64,000 bases of DNA, taken from contig CP011077.1 of the NCBI GenBank assembly GCA_000963575.1, positions 4,340,001 to 4,404,000 of the forward strand. The letters are read 5' to 3'. Position numbers and translations under genes: made by a program. Positions 16,185-25,516 of this stretch are shown piece after piece (the stretch's first letter is position 1; each line of letters begins with the position of its first letter). The stretch comes from Klebsiella michiganensis (GTDB taxonomy: Bacteria; Pseudomonadota; Gammaproteobacteria; Enterobacterales; Enterobacteriaceae). The notes below the pieces were generated by a model. It worked only from the letters and a program-made list of their open reading frames with translations, made no database searches and had not been told where the DNA came from.

Positions 16185-16480
16185 GTGCTGTGACTCAGCG
16201 GCCTGACGGGCTGGTACTGCGGCTGTATATCCAGCCAAAGGCCAGCCGCGATAGCCTGGTCGGTGCGCATGGCGACGAGTTAAAGGTCGCCATCACCGCG
16301 CCACCGGTAGACGGGCAGGCCAACGCTCACCTGGTAAAATATCTGGCGAAGCAATTCCGGGTAGCGAAAGGTCAGGTAGTGATTGAGAAAGGCGAACTTG
16401 GTCGCCATAAACAAGTTAAAATTATCGACCCGCAGCAGATCCCGACGGAAGTCGCGGCATTGATTGCCCCCCTCGAATAA
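16181..16480 (+). CDS. yggU: DUF167 family protein YggU
   Basis: A 99-aa small alpha/beta protein of unknown function. The signature LRLYIQPKASRDS near residues 13-25 and PPVDGQANAHLVKYLAKQF are as in E. coli YggU. The start is probably the TTG at 16181, which overlaps the yggT stop by 4 nt and gives MSAVTQRP; the GTG at 16190 is an alternative. It is cotranscribed with rdgB. Confidence 0.88.
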   Translation: MSAVTQRPDGLVLRLYIQPKASRDSLVGAHGDELKVAITAPPVDGQANAHLVKYLAKQFRVAKGQVVIEKGELGRHKQVKIIDPQQIPTEVAALIAPLE

Positions 16481-16493
16481 CACAGGACTGACT

Positions 16494-17087
16494 ATGCAAA
16501 AAGTCGTATTAGCTACCGGTAACGCCGGTAAAGTGCGTGAACTCGCCAATCTGCTGGCGGATTTTGGCTTTGATGTGGTCGCGCAAACCGAGCTGAACGT
16601 AGAGTCTGTTGAAGAGACCGGCCTGACCTTTATTGAGAATGCCATTCTCAAAGCCCGCCATGCGGCAAAAGTAACCGGGCTTCCGGCGCTGGCCGACGAC
16701 TCAGGCCTGGCGGTGGATGCACTGGGCGGCGCACCGGGGATCTACTCCGCACGCTATGCGGGCGAAGATGCCAGTGACCAGCAGAATCTCGACAAGCTTC
16801 TGCAAGCGCTGAAAGAGGTGCCGGACGAAAAACGCCAGGCTCAGTTCCACTGCGTGCTGGTCTATATGCGTCATGCCGAAGACCCGACGCCGCTGGTGTT
16901 TCACGGCAGATGGCCGGGCGTGATTACCCACGAGCCAGCAGGCCAGGGTTGCTTTGGCTACGATCCTATTTTCTATGTTCCGTCCGAGGGGAAAACCGCG
17001 GCGGAGCTGACCCGCGATGAAAAGAGCGCCATCTCCCACCGTGGACAAGCGCTGAAACTGTTACTGGAAGCAATGCGTAATGGCTAA
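16494..17087 (+). CDS. rdgB: dITP/XTP pyrophosphatase
   Basis: House-cleaning NTPase that hydrolyses dITP, ITP and XTP to monophosphates and so keeps deaminated purines out of DNA. It is 197 aa, as in E. coli. The substrate loop ATGNAGKVREL is at residues 7-17, the catalytic aspartates in LADDSGL are near 68-69, and SYD-type recognition appears as CFGYDPIF with SHRGQAL near the end. The start overlaps nothing; the end overlaps hemW by 8 nt. Confidence 0.96.
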   Translation: MQKVVLATGNAGKVRELANLLADFGFDVVAQTELNVESVEETGLTFIENAILKARHAAKVTGLPALADDSGLAVDALGGAPGIYSARYAGEDASDQQNLDKLLQALKEVPDEKRQAQFHCVLVYMRHAEDPTPLVFHGRWPGVITHEPAGQGCFGYDPIFYVPSEGKTAAELTRDEKSAISHRGQALKLLLEAMRNG

Positions 17088-18222
17088 TTTGCCACCTCTG
17101 AGTCTTTACATTCACATCCCCTGGTGCGTACAGAAGTGCCCGTACTGTGACTTCAACTCCCACGCCCTAAAAGGGGATGTGCCGCACGACGAATACGTCA
17201 GCCATTTGCTGCGCGATCTCGACCGCGACGTGCCTCTGGCTCAGGGACGCGAGGTAAAGACTATTTTCATCGGGGGCGGTACCCCAAGCCTGCTCTCCAG
17301 CGAAGCGATGCAAACGCTGCTGGACGGCGTGCGCTCACGCCTGAAGCTGGCGGATGACGCTGAAATCACCATGGAAGCCAACCCCGGCACCGTCGAAGCC
17401 GACCGCTTTGTTGGCTACCAGAAGGCGGGCGTGAACCGAATTTCTATCGGCGTACAGAGCTTTAGCGAACCCAAATTAAAACGCCTGGGCCGCATTCATG
17501 ATGCGGGCGAAGCCAAACGTGCCGCGAACCTGGCCAGCGGCCTGGGGCTGCGCAGCTTTAACCTTGACCTGATGCACGGCCTGCCTGACCAGTCGCTCGA
17601 AGAGGCGCTGGACGACCTGCGCCAGGCCATAGCCCTAAATCCGCCGCACCTTTCCTGGTATCAGCTAACCATCGAGCCAAATACGCTGTTTGGGTCGCGC
17701 CCACCGAAGCTGCCCGATGACGACGCACTGTGGGATATCTTCGAGCAGGGCGATAAGCTGCTGACCGCCGCTGGCTACCAGCAATACGAAACCTCCGCCT
17801 ATGCCAGGCCGGGCTACCAGTGTCAGCACAACCTGAACTACTGGCGTTTTGGCGATTATCTGGGGATTGGCTGTGGTGCACACGGCAAAATCACCTTCCC
17901 GGACGGGCGCATTATGCGCACGGCGAAAACGCGCCATCCGCGCGGCTATATGGAAGGAAAATATCTCGATCGCCAGCATGACGTTGAGCGGGAAGATAAA
18001 CCGTTCGAATTCTTTATGAACCGCTTCCGCCTGCTGGAAGCCGCCCCGCGCAGTGAATTCACGCTTTATACCGGTTTAGATGAGGCGACGATTCGCCCAC
18101 AGTTGGATGAAGCGCTGGCGAAAAACTATATGACTGAAACGGATGAGCACTGGCAGATAACCGAGCACGGGAAGCTGTTTTTAAACTCCCTGCTGGAGCT
18201 GTTTTTAGCCGACGAGTCGTAA
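17080..18222 (+). CDS. hemW: Heme chaperone HemW (radical SAM)
   Basis: A 380-aa CPO-like radical SAM protein (E. coli 378 aa), a heme-binding chaperone that hands heme to respiratory enzymes. The iron-sulfur motif CVQKCPYC is at residues 16-23. The GGGTPS SAM contact and a HemW-type C-terminal domain follow. It lacks the extra residues that true HemN coproporphyrinogen oxidases have at the N-terminus, which supports HemW. Its ATG lies inside rdgB. Confidence 0.95.
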   Translation: MANLPPLSLYIHIPWCVQKCPYCDFNSHALKGDVPHDEYVSHLLRDLDRDVPLAQGREVKTIFIGGGTPSLLSSEAMQTLLDGVRSRLKLADDAEITMEANPGTVEADRFVGYQKAGVNRISIGVQSFSEPKLKRLGRIHDAGEAKRAANLASGLGLRSFNLDLMHGLPDQSLEEALDDLRQAIALNPPHLSWYQLTIEPNTLFGSRPPKLPDDDALWDIFEQGDKLLTAAGYQQYETSAYARPGYQCQHNLNYWRFGDYLGIGCGAHGKITFPDGRIMRTAKTRHPRGYMEGKYLDRQHDVEREDKPFEFFMNRFRLLEAAPRSEFTLYTGLDEATIRPQLDEALAKNYMTETDEHWQITEHGKLFLNSLLELFLADES

Positions 18223-18227
18223 GTTTC

Positions 18228-18376
18228 TGCCCTCACCCCGGCCCTCTCCCAGAGGGAGAGGGGGAAAACAAGTGATGGGAAACATGACTGATTCCCCCTC
18301 TCTTTGAGGGGGAAAACAAGTGATGGGGAACACGGTTTATTCCCTCTCCCCTATGGGGAGAGGGTGAGGGGAAAAT
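18228..18376. repeat. REP-like palindromic repeat cluster (three copies)
   Basis: Three successive copies of the GC-rich palindrome (around ccctctcccagaggg, ccccctctttgaggggg and ccctctcccctatgggg) fill the gap between the convergent hemW and yggM genes. Two of them are separated by a repeated block containing aaaacaagtgatggg. Confidence 0.75.
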
Positions 18377-19092
18377 TACTTCAGTGAACCCACAAGCCCT
18401 TTGCGCTGGTTTTCCAGCGACACCACCCGGTTACACACCTCGTGGCCGAACTGTTCAAAATCAGCCTGTTGATTATTCCACTCGTTCTGAACCGCCGTTT
18501 GCAGGCCACCCAGGTTGCCCAGCACATTCTGCAGCGGATTGCCGCCGCCTTTCAGCACGGCCTGCGCGCCCATTTCATTGATACTGTCCTGCAGAATGCC
18601 GCCCATCGCCTGGTTCACAAGTTGCTGACCGTCGGCTCTGACCTGATCGACCGCTTTATAGTGGAACGTTAGCCCGTCCTGGCGGCGTTCAATAATCCGG
18701 TTCATCTGCTCTTTTAGCTGGGCATCCAGCTTGGTCAGGCGGTTACGCATGCTGCTGCTTTCCCCGACCTGTTTAGCAATAATGCCGTCCAGCGCGATGC
18801 GGCTTTTCTCTACGCGAGAGCGGGCACCATTATCGATCCACGGCAAATCCGTGCGCAGTGCTTTCTGGTAGTTCAATGCCTGCTGGCGCTGCGCGGTGGT
18901 CAGCGTCTTCTGAACACCGTTGTATTTCACGCTGCCGTCAGGCGCGATGATCAAGTTGCCGTTCTCACCCACAACCTGCACGGACTGCGGGTTAATGACC
19001 ACGTCATCGCGTGGATTGGCGCTGCACTGGTAGTCCGCGTGAGCAGAAGCGGCGGTAACCAGAAGCGCACCTAAAAGAACCTTACGGATCAT
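18376..19092 (-). CDS. yggM: DUF2884 family exported protein YggM-like
   Basis: A 238-aa protein starting with a clear signal peptide (MIRKVLLGALLVTAASAHA, likely cleavage after residue 19), so periplasmic. E. coli YggM at this locus is of the same type and has no known function. The middle of the protein is helical and charged. The last codons touch the repeat cluster. It is downstream of a terminator, so it is probably transcribed from its own promoter. Confidence 0.85.
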   Translation of the reverse strand: MIRKVLLGALLVTAASAHADYQCSANPRDDVVINPQSVQVVGENGNLIIAPDGSVKYNGVQKTLTTAQRQQALNYQKALRTDLPWIDNGARSRVEKSRIALDGIIAKQVGESSSMRNRLTKLDAQLKEQMNRIIERRQDGLTFHYKAVDQVRADGQQLVNQAMGGILQDSINEMGAQAVLKGGGNPLQNVLGNLGGLQTAVQNEWNNQQADFEQFGHEVCNRVVSLENQRKGLVGSLK

Positions 19093-19118
19093 ATTCTCTC
19101 CTGAAAAATCAGCTCCTG

Positions 19119-19145
19119 AAAAAAAGGCCGGTTAATTAACCAGCC
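19119..19145 (-). terminator. Terminator after yggL
   Basis: On the minus strand the near-perfect palindrome GGCTGGTTAATTAACCGGCC (19145 to 19126) is followed by seven T residues. It ends the trmB-yggL transcript before yggM. Confidence 0.85.
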
Positions 19146-19159
19146 TGTTTTGCTAAAGC

Positions 19160-19486
19160 TTAGTCCCACCAGACGTCGAACAGATCGCTGATGCGAACAT
19201 CTTCGAGCTTGCGGTCTTCCAACCATTTACGCACCAGCGCCTGATGCTCTTCGGTGCATTTCCCAATCTCTTCCATGCACACCAGACCTTCCCAGACCAG
19301 GTAACCGCTGCCGTCAAACGCCAGCTTATTCGGCGCAATCACTTCGGCGATCAGCTCGTCCACGGTTTTATCGATTTGCTCTTCGGAAGTGCCCTCCGGG
19401 AAGCGCCAGGCAATCGAGAACCCCAGTTCCTGGAACTCTTCGATATGCATTTTCTTACGCAGACGACGGCTACGATTCTTTGCCAT
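19160..19486 (-). CDS. yggL: YggL family protein (50S-associated)
   Basis: A 108-aa DUF469 protein that starts MAKNRSRRLRKKMHI, the same as E. coli YggL, which has been reported to associate with the 50S ribosomal subunit. The basic N-terminus fits RNA binding and the end FDVWWD is conserved. The ATG at 19486 overlaps the trmB stop by one base, so translation is coupled to that tRNA methyltransferase. Confidence 0.93.
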   Translation of the reverse strand: MAKNRSRRLRKKMHIEEFQELGFSIAWRFPEGTSEEQIDKTVDELIAEVIAPNKLAFDGSGYLVWEGLVCMEEIGKCTEEHQALVRKWLEDRKLEDVRISDLFDVWWD

Positions 19487-20205
19487 TATTTCACCCTCTC
19501 GAACATTAAGTCCCATACGCCGTGGCCAAGACGATGGCCACGTTGTTCAAATTTGGTTACCGGACGCGAATCCGGACGCGGTACGTAGTCGTGACTCTCC
19601 GACTGATTTTTATACCCTTCGATAGAGGACATCACTTCGAGCATATGTTCCGCATAAGGTTCCCAGTCGGTGGCCATATGGAACACGCCGCCCAGCTTCA
19701 GCTTGCGTTTCACCAGGTCCGCAAAAGGTACCTGAACGATACGGCGTTTATTATGACGTGCTTTGTGCCATGGATCAGGGAAAAACAGCTGAACCATGTT
19801 CAAAGAATTGTCAGGAATCATGTTTTCCAGCACTTCAACCGCGTCGTGACACATCACGCGGAGGTTCTCCACGCCCGCCTCATGAGCGGTGCTCAGGCAT
19901 GCGCCAACGCCCGGGGAATGCACTTCTATACCCAGATAGTTATGCTGTGGATTGGTCTGCGCCATAGTCACCAGCGAAGTCCCCATGCCAAAACCGATTT
20001 CCAGCGTGACCGGCGCTTCGCGGCCAAAAATCTCGCTAAAACCAGCTGGTTCGGCCTGGAACTCAACGCCCATCACCGGCCAGTAGTTATCCAGCGCGTG
20101 CTGCTGGCCTTTTGTCAGCCGCCCCTGGCGACGGACAAAGCTGCGGATGCGGCGCAGTACACGGCCTTCTTCATTAAATTCCGGTGAAATGACGTCATTC
20201 TTCAT
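19486..20205 (-). CDS. trmB: tRNA (guanine-N7) methyltransferase
   Basis: Methylates N7 of G46 in the tRNA variable loop using SAM. From the ATG at 20205 (MKNDVISPEF) it is 239 aa, exactly the E. coli length; upstream in-frame codons are ignored. The SAM motif LEIGFGMG is near residue 70, followed by the family motif FFPDPWHKARHNKRR and the TDWEPYAEHM segment. It is divergent from mutY with about 155 bp between starts. Confidence 0.96.
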   Translation of the reverse strand: MKNDVISPEFNEEGRVLRRIRSFVRRQGRLTKGQQHALDNYWPVMGVEFQAEPAGFSEIFGREAPVTLEIGFGMGTSLVTMAQTNPQHNYLGIEVHSPGVGACLSTAHEAGVENLRVMCHDAVEVLENMIPDNSLNMVQLFFPDPWHKARHNKRRIVQVPFADLVKRKLKLGGVFHMATDWEPYAEHMLEVMSSIEGYKNQSESHDYVPRPDSRPVTKFEQRGHRLGHGVWDLMFERVK

Positions 20206-20360
20206 GGTTTTCTTAACGCTTCGCTTAGTGTTCGGGAAACGGGCATTATCCAAAGTTAAGGGTGAGAAGCAAGTGGCAGAAAGTTCCGGTTTACAGCTTT
20301 ACGCCTCTGTGCTGGAATCGGCTCCTTTATTACACCTTTGCCGGATATCCCGCGTTGACG

Positions 20361-21443
20361 ATGCAAGCCCCTCAATTCGCCCAACAAGTCCTCGACTGGT
20401 ACCACAAGTATGGGCGCAAAACCCTGCCGTGGCAGCAGGAGAAAACGCCTTATAAAGTATGGCTCTCTGAGGTGATGTTGCAACAAACCCAGGTCGCGAC
20501 GGTCATTCCTTATTTTGAGCGCTTTATGGCGCGCTTCCCAACCGTTACCGATCTGGCAAAAGCCCCGCTGGATGAAGTGCTGCATCTGTGGACCGGGCTG
20601 GGCTATTACGCCCGCGCGCGTAATCTGCATAAAGCGGCGCAGCAGGTGGCCGATAAACACGGCGGCGTTTTCCCCCAGACATATGACGAAGTTGCCGACC
20701 TGCCGGGCGTCGGACGCTCTACCGCAGGCGCAATTCTGTCCCTTTCGTTGGGTAAACACTTCCCGATTCTCGACGGTAACGTTAAGCGTGTGCTCGCCCG
20801 TTGCTATGCCGTTTCCGGCTGGCCAGGCAAAAAAGAGGTTGAAAACCGCCTCTGGGAAATCAGCGAGCGCGTAACCCCGGCGCAGGGCGTTAGCCAGTTT
20901 AACCAGGCGATGATGGATCTCGGCGCCATGGTCTGCACCCGTTCAAAGCCTAAATGCGAACTTTGCCCGCTAAACAACGGCTGCGTGGCTTATGCCAACC
21001 ATAGCTGGGCGAATTATCCGGGCAAGAAACCTAAAGTGACGCTGCCGGAGCGCACCGGCTATATGCTGATGATGCAGCATGGTGATGACGTGTTCCTGGC
21101 ACAGCGCCCGGCCGTGGGGCTATGGGGAGGCTTATTCTGCTTCCCACAGTTCGCTGAAGAACAAGAATTACATAGCTGGCTGGAGCAGCGCGGCATTCCG
21201 GCTGATAATCTCACGCAGTTAACGGCTTTCCGCCACACCTTTAGCCATTTCCATTTGGACATTGTGCCGATGTGGCTTCCGGTGTCCTCGATGGGCGGCT
21301 GCATGGATGAAGGCCCCGCTCTCTGGTATAACTTAGGCCAGCCACCATCTGTCGGGCTGGCGGCTCCCGTAGAGCGCCTGCTACAACAATTACGTGCCGA
21401 ACCGGTTGCCTTAGCGCCCGTTCGCGCCGAAGAAGAGGAATAG
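20361..21443 (+). CDS. mutY: A/G-specific adenine glycosylase
   Basis: Base-excision repair enzyme removing adenine mispaired with 8-oxoguanine. It is 360 aa from the ATG at 20361 (MQAPQFAQQVLDWY). The helix-hairpin-helix LPGVGRSTAGAI precedes the catalytic aspartate region PILDGNVKRVL. The 4Fe-4S cysteines appear as CTRSKPKCELCPLNNGC, followed by a NUDT1-like C-terminal domain. It is ten residues longer than E. coli MutY because of an acidic tail ending AEEEE. yggX starts 2 nt after the stop. Confidence 0.96.
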   Translation: MQAPQFAQQVLDWYHKYGRKTLPWQQEKTPYKVWLSEVMLQQTQVATVIPYFERFMARFPTVTDLAKAPLDEVLHLWTGLGYYARARNLHKAAQQVADKHGGVFPQTYDEVADLPGVGRSTAGAILSLSLGKHFPILDGNVKRVLARCYAVSGWPGKKEVENRLWEISERVTPAQGVSQFNQAMMDLGAMVCTRSKPKCELCPLNNGCVAYANHSWANYPGKKPKVTLPERTGYMLMMQHGDDVFLAQRPAVGLWGGLFCFPQFAEEQELHSWLEQRGIPADNLTQLTAFRHTFSHFHLDIVPMWLPVSSMGGCMDEGPALWYNLGQPPSVGLAAPVERLLQQLRAEPVALAPVRAEEEE

Positions 21444-21445
21444 TC

Positions 21446-21721
21446 ATGAGCAGAACGATTTTTTGTACTTACCTGCAGCGCGAAGCTGAAGGCCAGGATT
21501 TTCAACTGTATCCAGGTGAACTGGGCAAGCGGATCTACAACGAAATCTCTAAAGAAGCCTGGGCACAATGGCAGTCCAAGCAAACCATGCTTATCAATGA
21601 AAGAAAGATGAGCATGATGAACCCGGAACACCGTAAAGAGCTGGAAAACGAGATGGTTAATTTCCTGTTTGAAGGGAAAGAAGTCCATATCGAAGGCTTC
21701 ACCCCGCCAGAAAAACAGTAA
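21446..21721 (+). CDS. yggX: Fe2+ trafficking protein YggX
   Basis: A 91-aa protein nearly identical to E. coli YggX, which protects iron-sulfur clusters from oxidative damage and is SoxRS-induced in E. coli. The conserved Cys7 is in TIFCTYLQREAEGQDF. It is cotranscribed with mutY (an iron-sulfur enzyme) and mltC. The spacing of 2 nt suggests coupled translation. Confidence 0.96.
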   Translation: MSRTIFCTYLQREAEGQDFQLYPGELGKRIYNEISKEAWAQWQSKQTMLINERKMSMMNPEHRKELENEMVNFLFEGKEVHIEGFTPPEKQ

Positions 21722-21764
21722 TCGTCGGCACCTTTTTGCAAACACAACACGCATACACGGAATG

Positions 21765-22844
21765 ATGAAAAAACTTCTCGCGCTGGCTCTCGTGGCCCCG
21801 TTGCTGATCTCCTGTTCCAGTAAAAAAGGCGATGACGCTTTTAACGAAGCCTACGTCAAGGACACCAACGGGTTTGATATTTTAATGGGGCAATTTGCCA
21901 ATAACATTGAAAATATCTGGGGTATCAAAGAGGTACTGATTGCAGGCCCGAAAGATTACGTCAAATACACCGACCAATATCTGACGCGCAGCCACATTAA
22001 CTTCGACGAAGGTACCATCACCGTTGAGACCATCGCGGGCACCGATCCTGCCGCGCACCTGCGCCAGGCAATCATTACTACCCTGCTGATGGGGGACGAC
22101 CCTGGCTCGATAGATCTCTATTCCGACGCCAACGATGTCCAGATATCCAAAGAGCCGTTCCTTTACGGGCAGGTAGTGGATAACACCGGTCAACCCATTC
22201 GTTGGGAGGGCCGTGCGACGAAGTTTGCCGACTATCTGCTGCAAACACGCCTGCAAAAGCGCAGTACCGGGCTGAAAATCGTCTATAGCGTTACCATCAA
22301 CCTTGTGCCTAACCACCTCGATAAGCGTGCCCATAAATACATCGGTATGGTGCGTAAAGCTTCGAAGAAATACGGCGTGGATGAATCGTTGATTCTGGCT
22401 ATCATGCAGACTGAATCCAGCTTCAACCCATACGCGGTTAGCCACGCGGATGCGCTGGGCCTGATGCAGGTTGTTCAGCACAGCGCAGGGGTAGACGTGT
22501 TTAAGGCTCAGGGAAAATGGGGTAAACCAAGCCGCAGCTTCCTGTTCGATCCGGAAAGCAATATCGATACCGGCACGGCTTATCTGGCGATTTTGCAGAA
22601 CAGCTATCTGGGGCAGATTGATAACCCAACGTCGCGTCGCTATGCGGTCATTACTGCGTATAACGGCGGCGCAGGCAGCGTGCTGCGGGTGTTCTCTAAC
22701 GATAAGACGCAGGCGTTTAGCCTGATTAACAGCATGGCGCCGGGCGATGTCTATCAAACACTGACCACCCGCCACCCGTCCGCTGAGTCTCGTCGCTATC
22801 TGTATAAAGTGAATAACGCCCAGAAGAGCTATCGTCGGCGGTAA
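21765..22844 (+). CDS. mltC: Membrane-bound lytic transglycosylase C
   Basis: Outer membrane lipoprotein that cleaves peptidoglycan glycan strands to 1,6-anhydro products. It is 359 aa, as in E. coli. The lipobox LLISC places the acylated cysteine at residue 17. The catalytic glutamate is in AIMQTESSFNPYAVS within the SLT domain, with the AYNGG motif later. The ATG at 21765 (MKKLLALAL) matches E. coli. In K-12 nupG follows; here it is missing and speC is next, convergent. Confidence 0.95.
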   Translation: MKKLLALALVAPLLISCSSKKGDDAFNEAYVKDTNGFDILMGQFANNIENIWGIKEVLIAGPKDYVKYTDQYLTRSHINFDEGTITVETIAGTDPAAHLRQAIITTLLMGDDPGSIDLYSDANDVQISKEPFLYGQVVDNTGQPIRWEGRATKFADYLLQTRLQKRSTGLKIVYSVTINLVPNHLDKRAHKYIGMVRKASKKYGVDESLILAIMQTESSFNPYAVSHADALGLMQVVQHSAGVDVFKAQGKWGKPSRSFLFDPESNIDTGTAYLAILQNSYLGQIDNPTSRRYAVITAYNGGAGSVLRVFSNDKTQAFSLINSMAPGDVYQTLTTRHPSAESRRYLYKVNNAQKSYRRR

Positions 22845-22845
22845 T

Positions 22846-22952
22846 GTCCCCTCACCCTCTCCTTAAAAAGGAGAGGGTGTTTTCTGAGACTACATTTCGT
22901 AACCCCTGTTTGCTCCTTCCTCCCCTGGGGAGAGGGCTGGGTGAGGGACAAT
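22846..22952. repeat. REP-like palindromic repeat pair
   Basis: Two copies of the GC-rich palindrome (tccccctcaccctctcct type and its complement ending gtgaggga) fill the whole mltC-speC gap where nupG would be in E. coli. Confidence 0.7.
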
Positions 22953-22958
22953 TTCCTC

Positions 22959-25094
22959 TTACTTCAACATATAGCCATACAGCCGCTTAATGCCGTCCGA
23001 ATCCGTCTCGCTGTACACGCCCTGCAGCTCAGGAGAGAAACCCGGTAGCATATTCACGCCCTCTTCCAGCGCCAGGAAGTAGCGCAGCGCCGCCCCGCCC
23101 CAAACTTCACCCGGTACCACGCAAAGCACGCCCGGAGGATAAGGCAATGCGCCTTCCGCCGCGATGCGTCCCTCGGATTCACTCAGGCGCACCAGCTCCA
23201 CGTTGCCGCGAATAAACTCGATGTTGGCGTCCTGCGGGTTCATCACCACGGCAGGCAGGCTCTCCTTGCGGAACATCGCTTTCTGCAACTCTTTCACCTC
23301 GAAGCTCACGTACAGGTCGTGCATCTCCTGGCAAAGCTGGCGCAGCGTGTAGCCTTTATAGCGCACCGGGTATTTCTGATAAATCGTTGGCAGCACGTCC
23401 GCCAGCGGCGTGTCGTCCTCAATATGCTGCTCAAACTGTGCCAGCATGGCGACCAGCTGAGCCAGCTTCTCGTGGCTTTCCGCCGGGGTGAGCAGGAACA
23501 GGATCGAGTTAAGATCCGATTTCTCAGGCACAATCCCGTTTTCACGCAGATAATTAGCGAGGATCGCCGCAGGCACGCCGAACTCGGTATAGCTGCCGGT
23601 TTGCGGATCGATGCCCGGCGTGGTGAGCAGCAGCTTGCAGGGATCGACAAAATATTCGTCCTTCGCATAGCCCTCAAAGCCGTGCCAGCGCTCACCCGGC
23701 TCAAAGCTGAAGAAACGGCGCTCCTGAGCGATCTTCTCCGTGGGGTGATCCTGCCACGGGCGCCCAGCCACTTCGGGTGGAATAAACGGTTTAATCATCT
23801 TACAGTTAGCGATAATCGCCTTACGCGCCTCAATGCCCAGCGCCACGCATTCCGCCCACAGGCGGCGACCACTTTCGCCTTCATGGATCTTGGCGTTCAC
23901 ATCCAGCGCGGCAAACAGCGGGTAGAAGGGGCTGGTTGAGGCATGCAGCATAAAAGCATTGTTCAGCCGCTTGTGCGGGCAGAAGCGAGCCTGCCCGCGA
24001 AGGTGATTGTCTTTTTTATGGATCTGCGAAGTCTGGGAGAATCCGGCCTGCTGCTTGTGAACCGACTGGGTAACAAAGATCCCCGGATCGTTTTCGTTCA
24101 GTTCCAGAAGCAGTGGTGAACAATCAGCCATCATCGGAATAAACTGCTCGTAGCCGACCCACGCCGAATCAAAAAGGATGTAATCACAAAGATGCCCGAT
24201 GTTATCCACCACCTGACGGGCGTTATAAATGGTGCCGTCATAGGTTCCGAGCTGGATAACCGCCAGGCGGAACGGCCTGGCCTCCTGAGCACGTTCAGGC
24301 GCCACTTCCGCAATCAGCTCCCGAAGATATTTCTCATCAAAACAGTGCGCGTCAATGCCGCCAATAAAACCAAATGGATTACGTGAAGCTTCCAGATAAA
24401 CCGGCGTCGCACCGGCCTGGATGAGCGCCCCGTGATGGTTTGATTTATGGTTGTTGCGGTCAAACAGGACCAGGTCACCACGCGTCAGCAGCGCATTGGT
24501 CACTACTTTGTTCGCCGCAGAGGTACCGTTCAGCACGAAGTAGGTTTTGTCGGCGTGGAAAACTTTGGCGGCAAACTTCTGGGCATGCTTGGCCGAGCCC
24601 TCGTGGATAAGCAAATCCCCCAGTTTGACGTCCGCGTTGCACATATCGGCACGAAACACATTCTCGCCAAAGAAATCATAAAACTGCCGGCCCGCCGGGT
24701 GTTTTTTGAAGAATTTGCCGTGCTGGTGACCCGGACAGGCAAAAGTGCTGTTGTCCATCGCCACGTACTTCGTCAGCGTGTTGAAAAACGGCGGCAACAG
24801 CGCTTCTTCGTAGTCGCTGGCCGCGGTTTCCAGTTCCAGATAATCCTGGGCTTTTCCGGTTATCACGCCGGTTACCGCAGGCAAACCGTCAACGGCGGCC
24901 TCACTGAAAATAAATACCGGTAAATTAAAACCCGTGCGTTTTAGCAAGGCCAGAATGCCGCTGCGGCTGTCCGCAACGGAGATGGCAACTGCCGCCACAT
25001 CGGTGAAGTCGGTCTCGTCGAGCGTGACCACTTCGCGATGCGTGGAGAGTAATGCAGCCACGTCGTGGCTGGCGGCAATTTTCAGTGATTTCAT
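22959..25094 (-). CDS. speC: Constitutive ornithine decarboxylase
   Basis: PLP fold-type I decarboxylase making putrescine from ornithine. It is 711 aa from the ATG at 25094 (MKSLKIAASHD), the same length as E. coli SpeC; the in-frame extension to 25196 has no support. The PLP lysine is in SVHKQQAGFSQ near residue 355. The aspartate and His stretch FDSAWVGYEQF and the N-terminal response-regulator-like wing domain are present. It belongs with speA, speB, metK and gss in a window rich in polyamine genes. Confidence 0.96.
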   Translation of the reverse strand: MKSLKIAASHDVAALLSTHREVVTLDETDFTDVAAVAISVADSRSGILALLKRTGFNLPVFIFSEAAVDGLPAVTGVITGKAQDYLELETAASDYEEALLPPFFNTLTKYVAMDNSTFACPGHQHGKFFKKHPAGRQFYDFFGENVFRADMCNADVKLGDLLIHEGSAKHAQKFAAKVFHADKTYFVLNGTSAANKVVTNALLTRGDLVLFDRNNHKSNHHGALIQAGATPVYLEASRNPFGFIGGIDAHCFDEKYLRELIAEVAPERAQEARPFRLAVIQLGTYDGTIYNARQVVDNIGHLCDYILFDSAWVGYEQFIPMMADCSPLLLELNENDPGIFVTQSVHKQQAGFSQTSQIHKKDNHLRGQARFCPHKRLNNAFMLHASTSPFYPLFAALDVNAKIHEGESGRRLWAECVALGIEARKAIIANCKMIKPFIPPEVAGRPWQDHPTEKIAQERRFFSFEPGERWHGFEGYAKDEYFVDPCKLLLTTPGIDPQTGSYTEFGVPAAILANYLRENGIVPEKSDLNSILFLLTPAESHEKLAQLVAMLAQFEQHIEDDTPLADVLPTIYQKYPVRYKGYTLRQLCQEMHDLYVSFEVKELQKAMFRKESLPAVVMNPQDANIEFIRGNVELVRLSESEGRIAAEGALPYPPGVLCVVPGEVWGGAALRYFLALEEGVNMLPGFSPELQGVYSETDSDGIKRLYGYMLK

Positions 25095-25207
25095 AAGCAC
25101 AAATCCCCGTCTGCAAGGATGAGTGAGTGCCAACCGGCACGGCAAAGGGAAAATTCCCCAACGAAGGCGTTCTGAGGGTCTTAGGTGTGAATCCACTTCG
25201 ACCGCCA

Positions 25208-25289
25208 GACATCAGTAAAACCAGGCGACTCCTGATTTTACTGATGTCCTGCAGCGAGCAGGCGTTGCCCTCACCGCATGGTGAGCAAG
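25208..25289 (-). promoter_or_regulatory. Two hairpins in the speC 5' leader
   Basis: An 18-bp stem with one mismatch (25208-25225 with 25231-25248, 5-nt loop) and a second smaller stem (TTGCcCTCACC with GGTGAGCAA, around 25263-25289) lie 115-195 nt before the speC start. If the speC transcript begins upstream of them, they would form consecutive hairpins in its leader. The promoter itself was not located. Confidence 0.45.
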
Positions 25290-25463
25290 GGACTTCGGAA
25301 GGTAATAGCAGCACGGACGAGCGCCATCCCGAAAGATGCATGGGAATTGAGAGTAAACATCAAGGCGCCCCGTAGTGGATAACAAAACTGGCGCAATCAT
25401 GGCACCTTCTGCCAGGGGGTTCAACATGAAGTCTGTAACAGCCCGCACATAAATCAGGCAAAC

Positions 25464-25516
25464 GCACCGTACGGTGCAACAAAGCCATTGACGCGGAATA
25501 GGGTTTACGGTTTAAT
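25464..25516 (+). promoter_or_regulatory. tRNA-Phe promoter with upstream palindrome
   Basis: TTGACG (25488-25493) and TTTAAT (25511-25516) are separated by 17 bp and followed by a GC-rich discriminator GCGCCCC, typical of stringently controlled stable RNA promoters. The perfect palindrome GCACCGTACGGTGC (25464-25477) lies just upstream. Confidence 0.75.
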
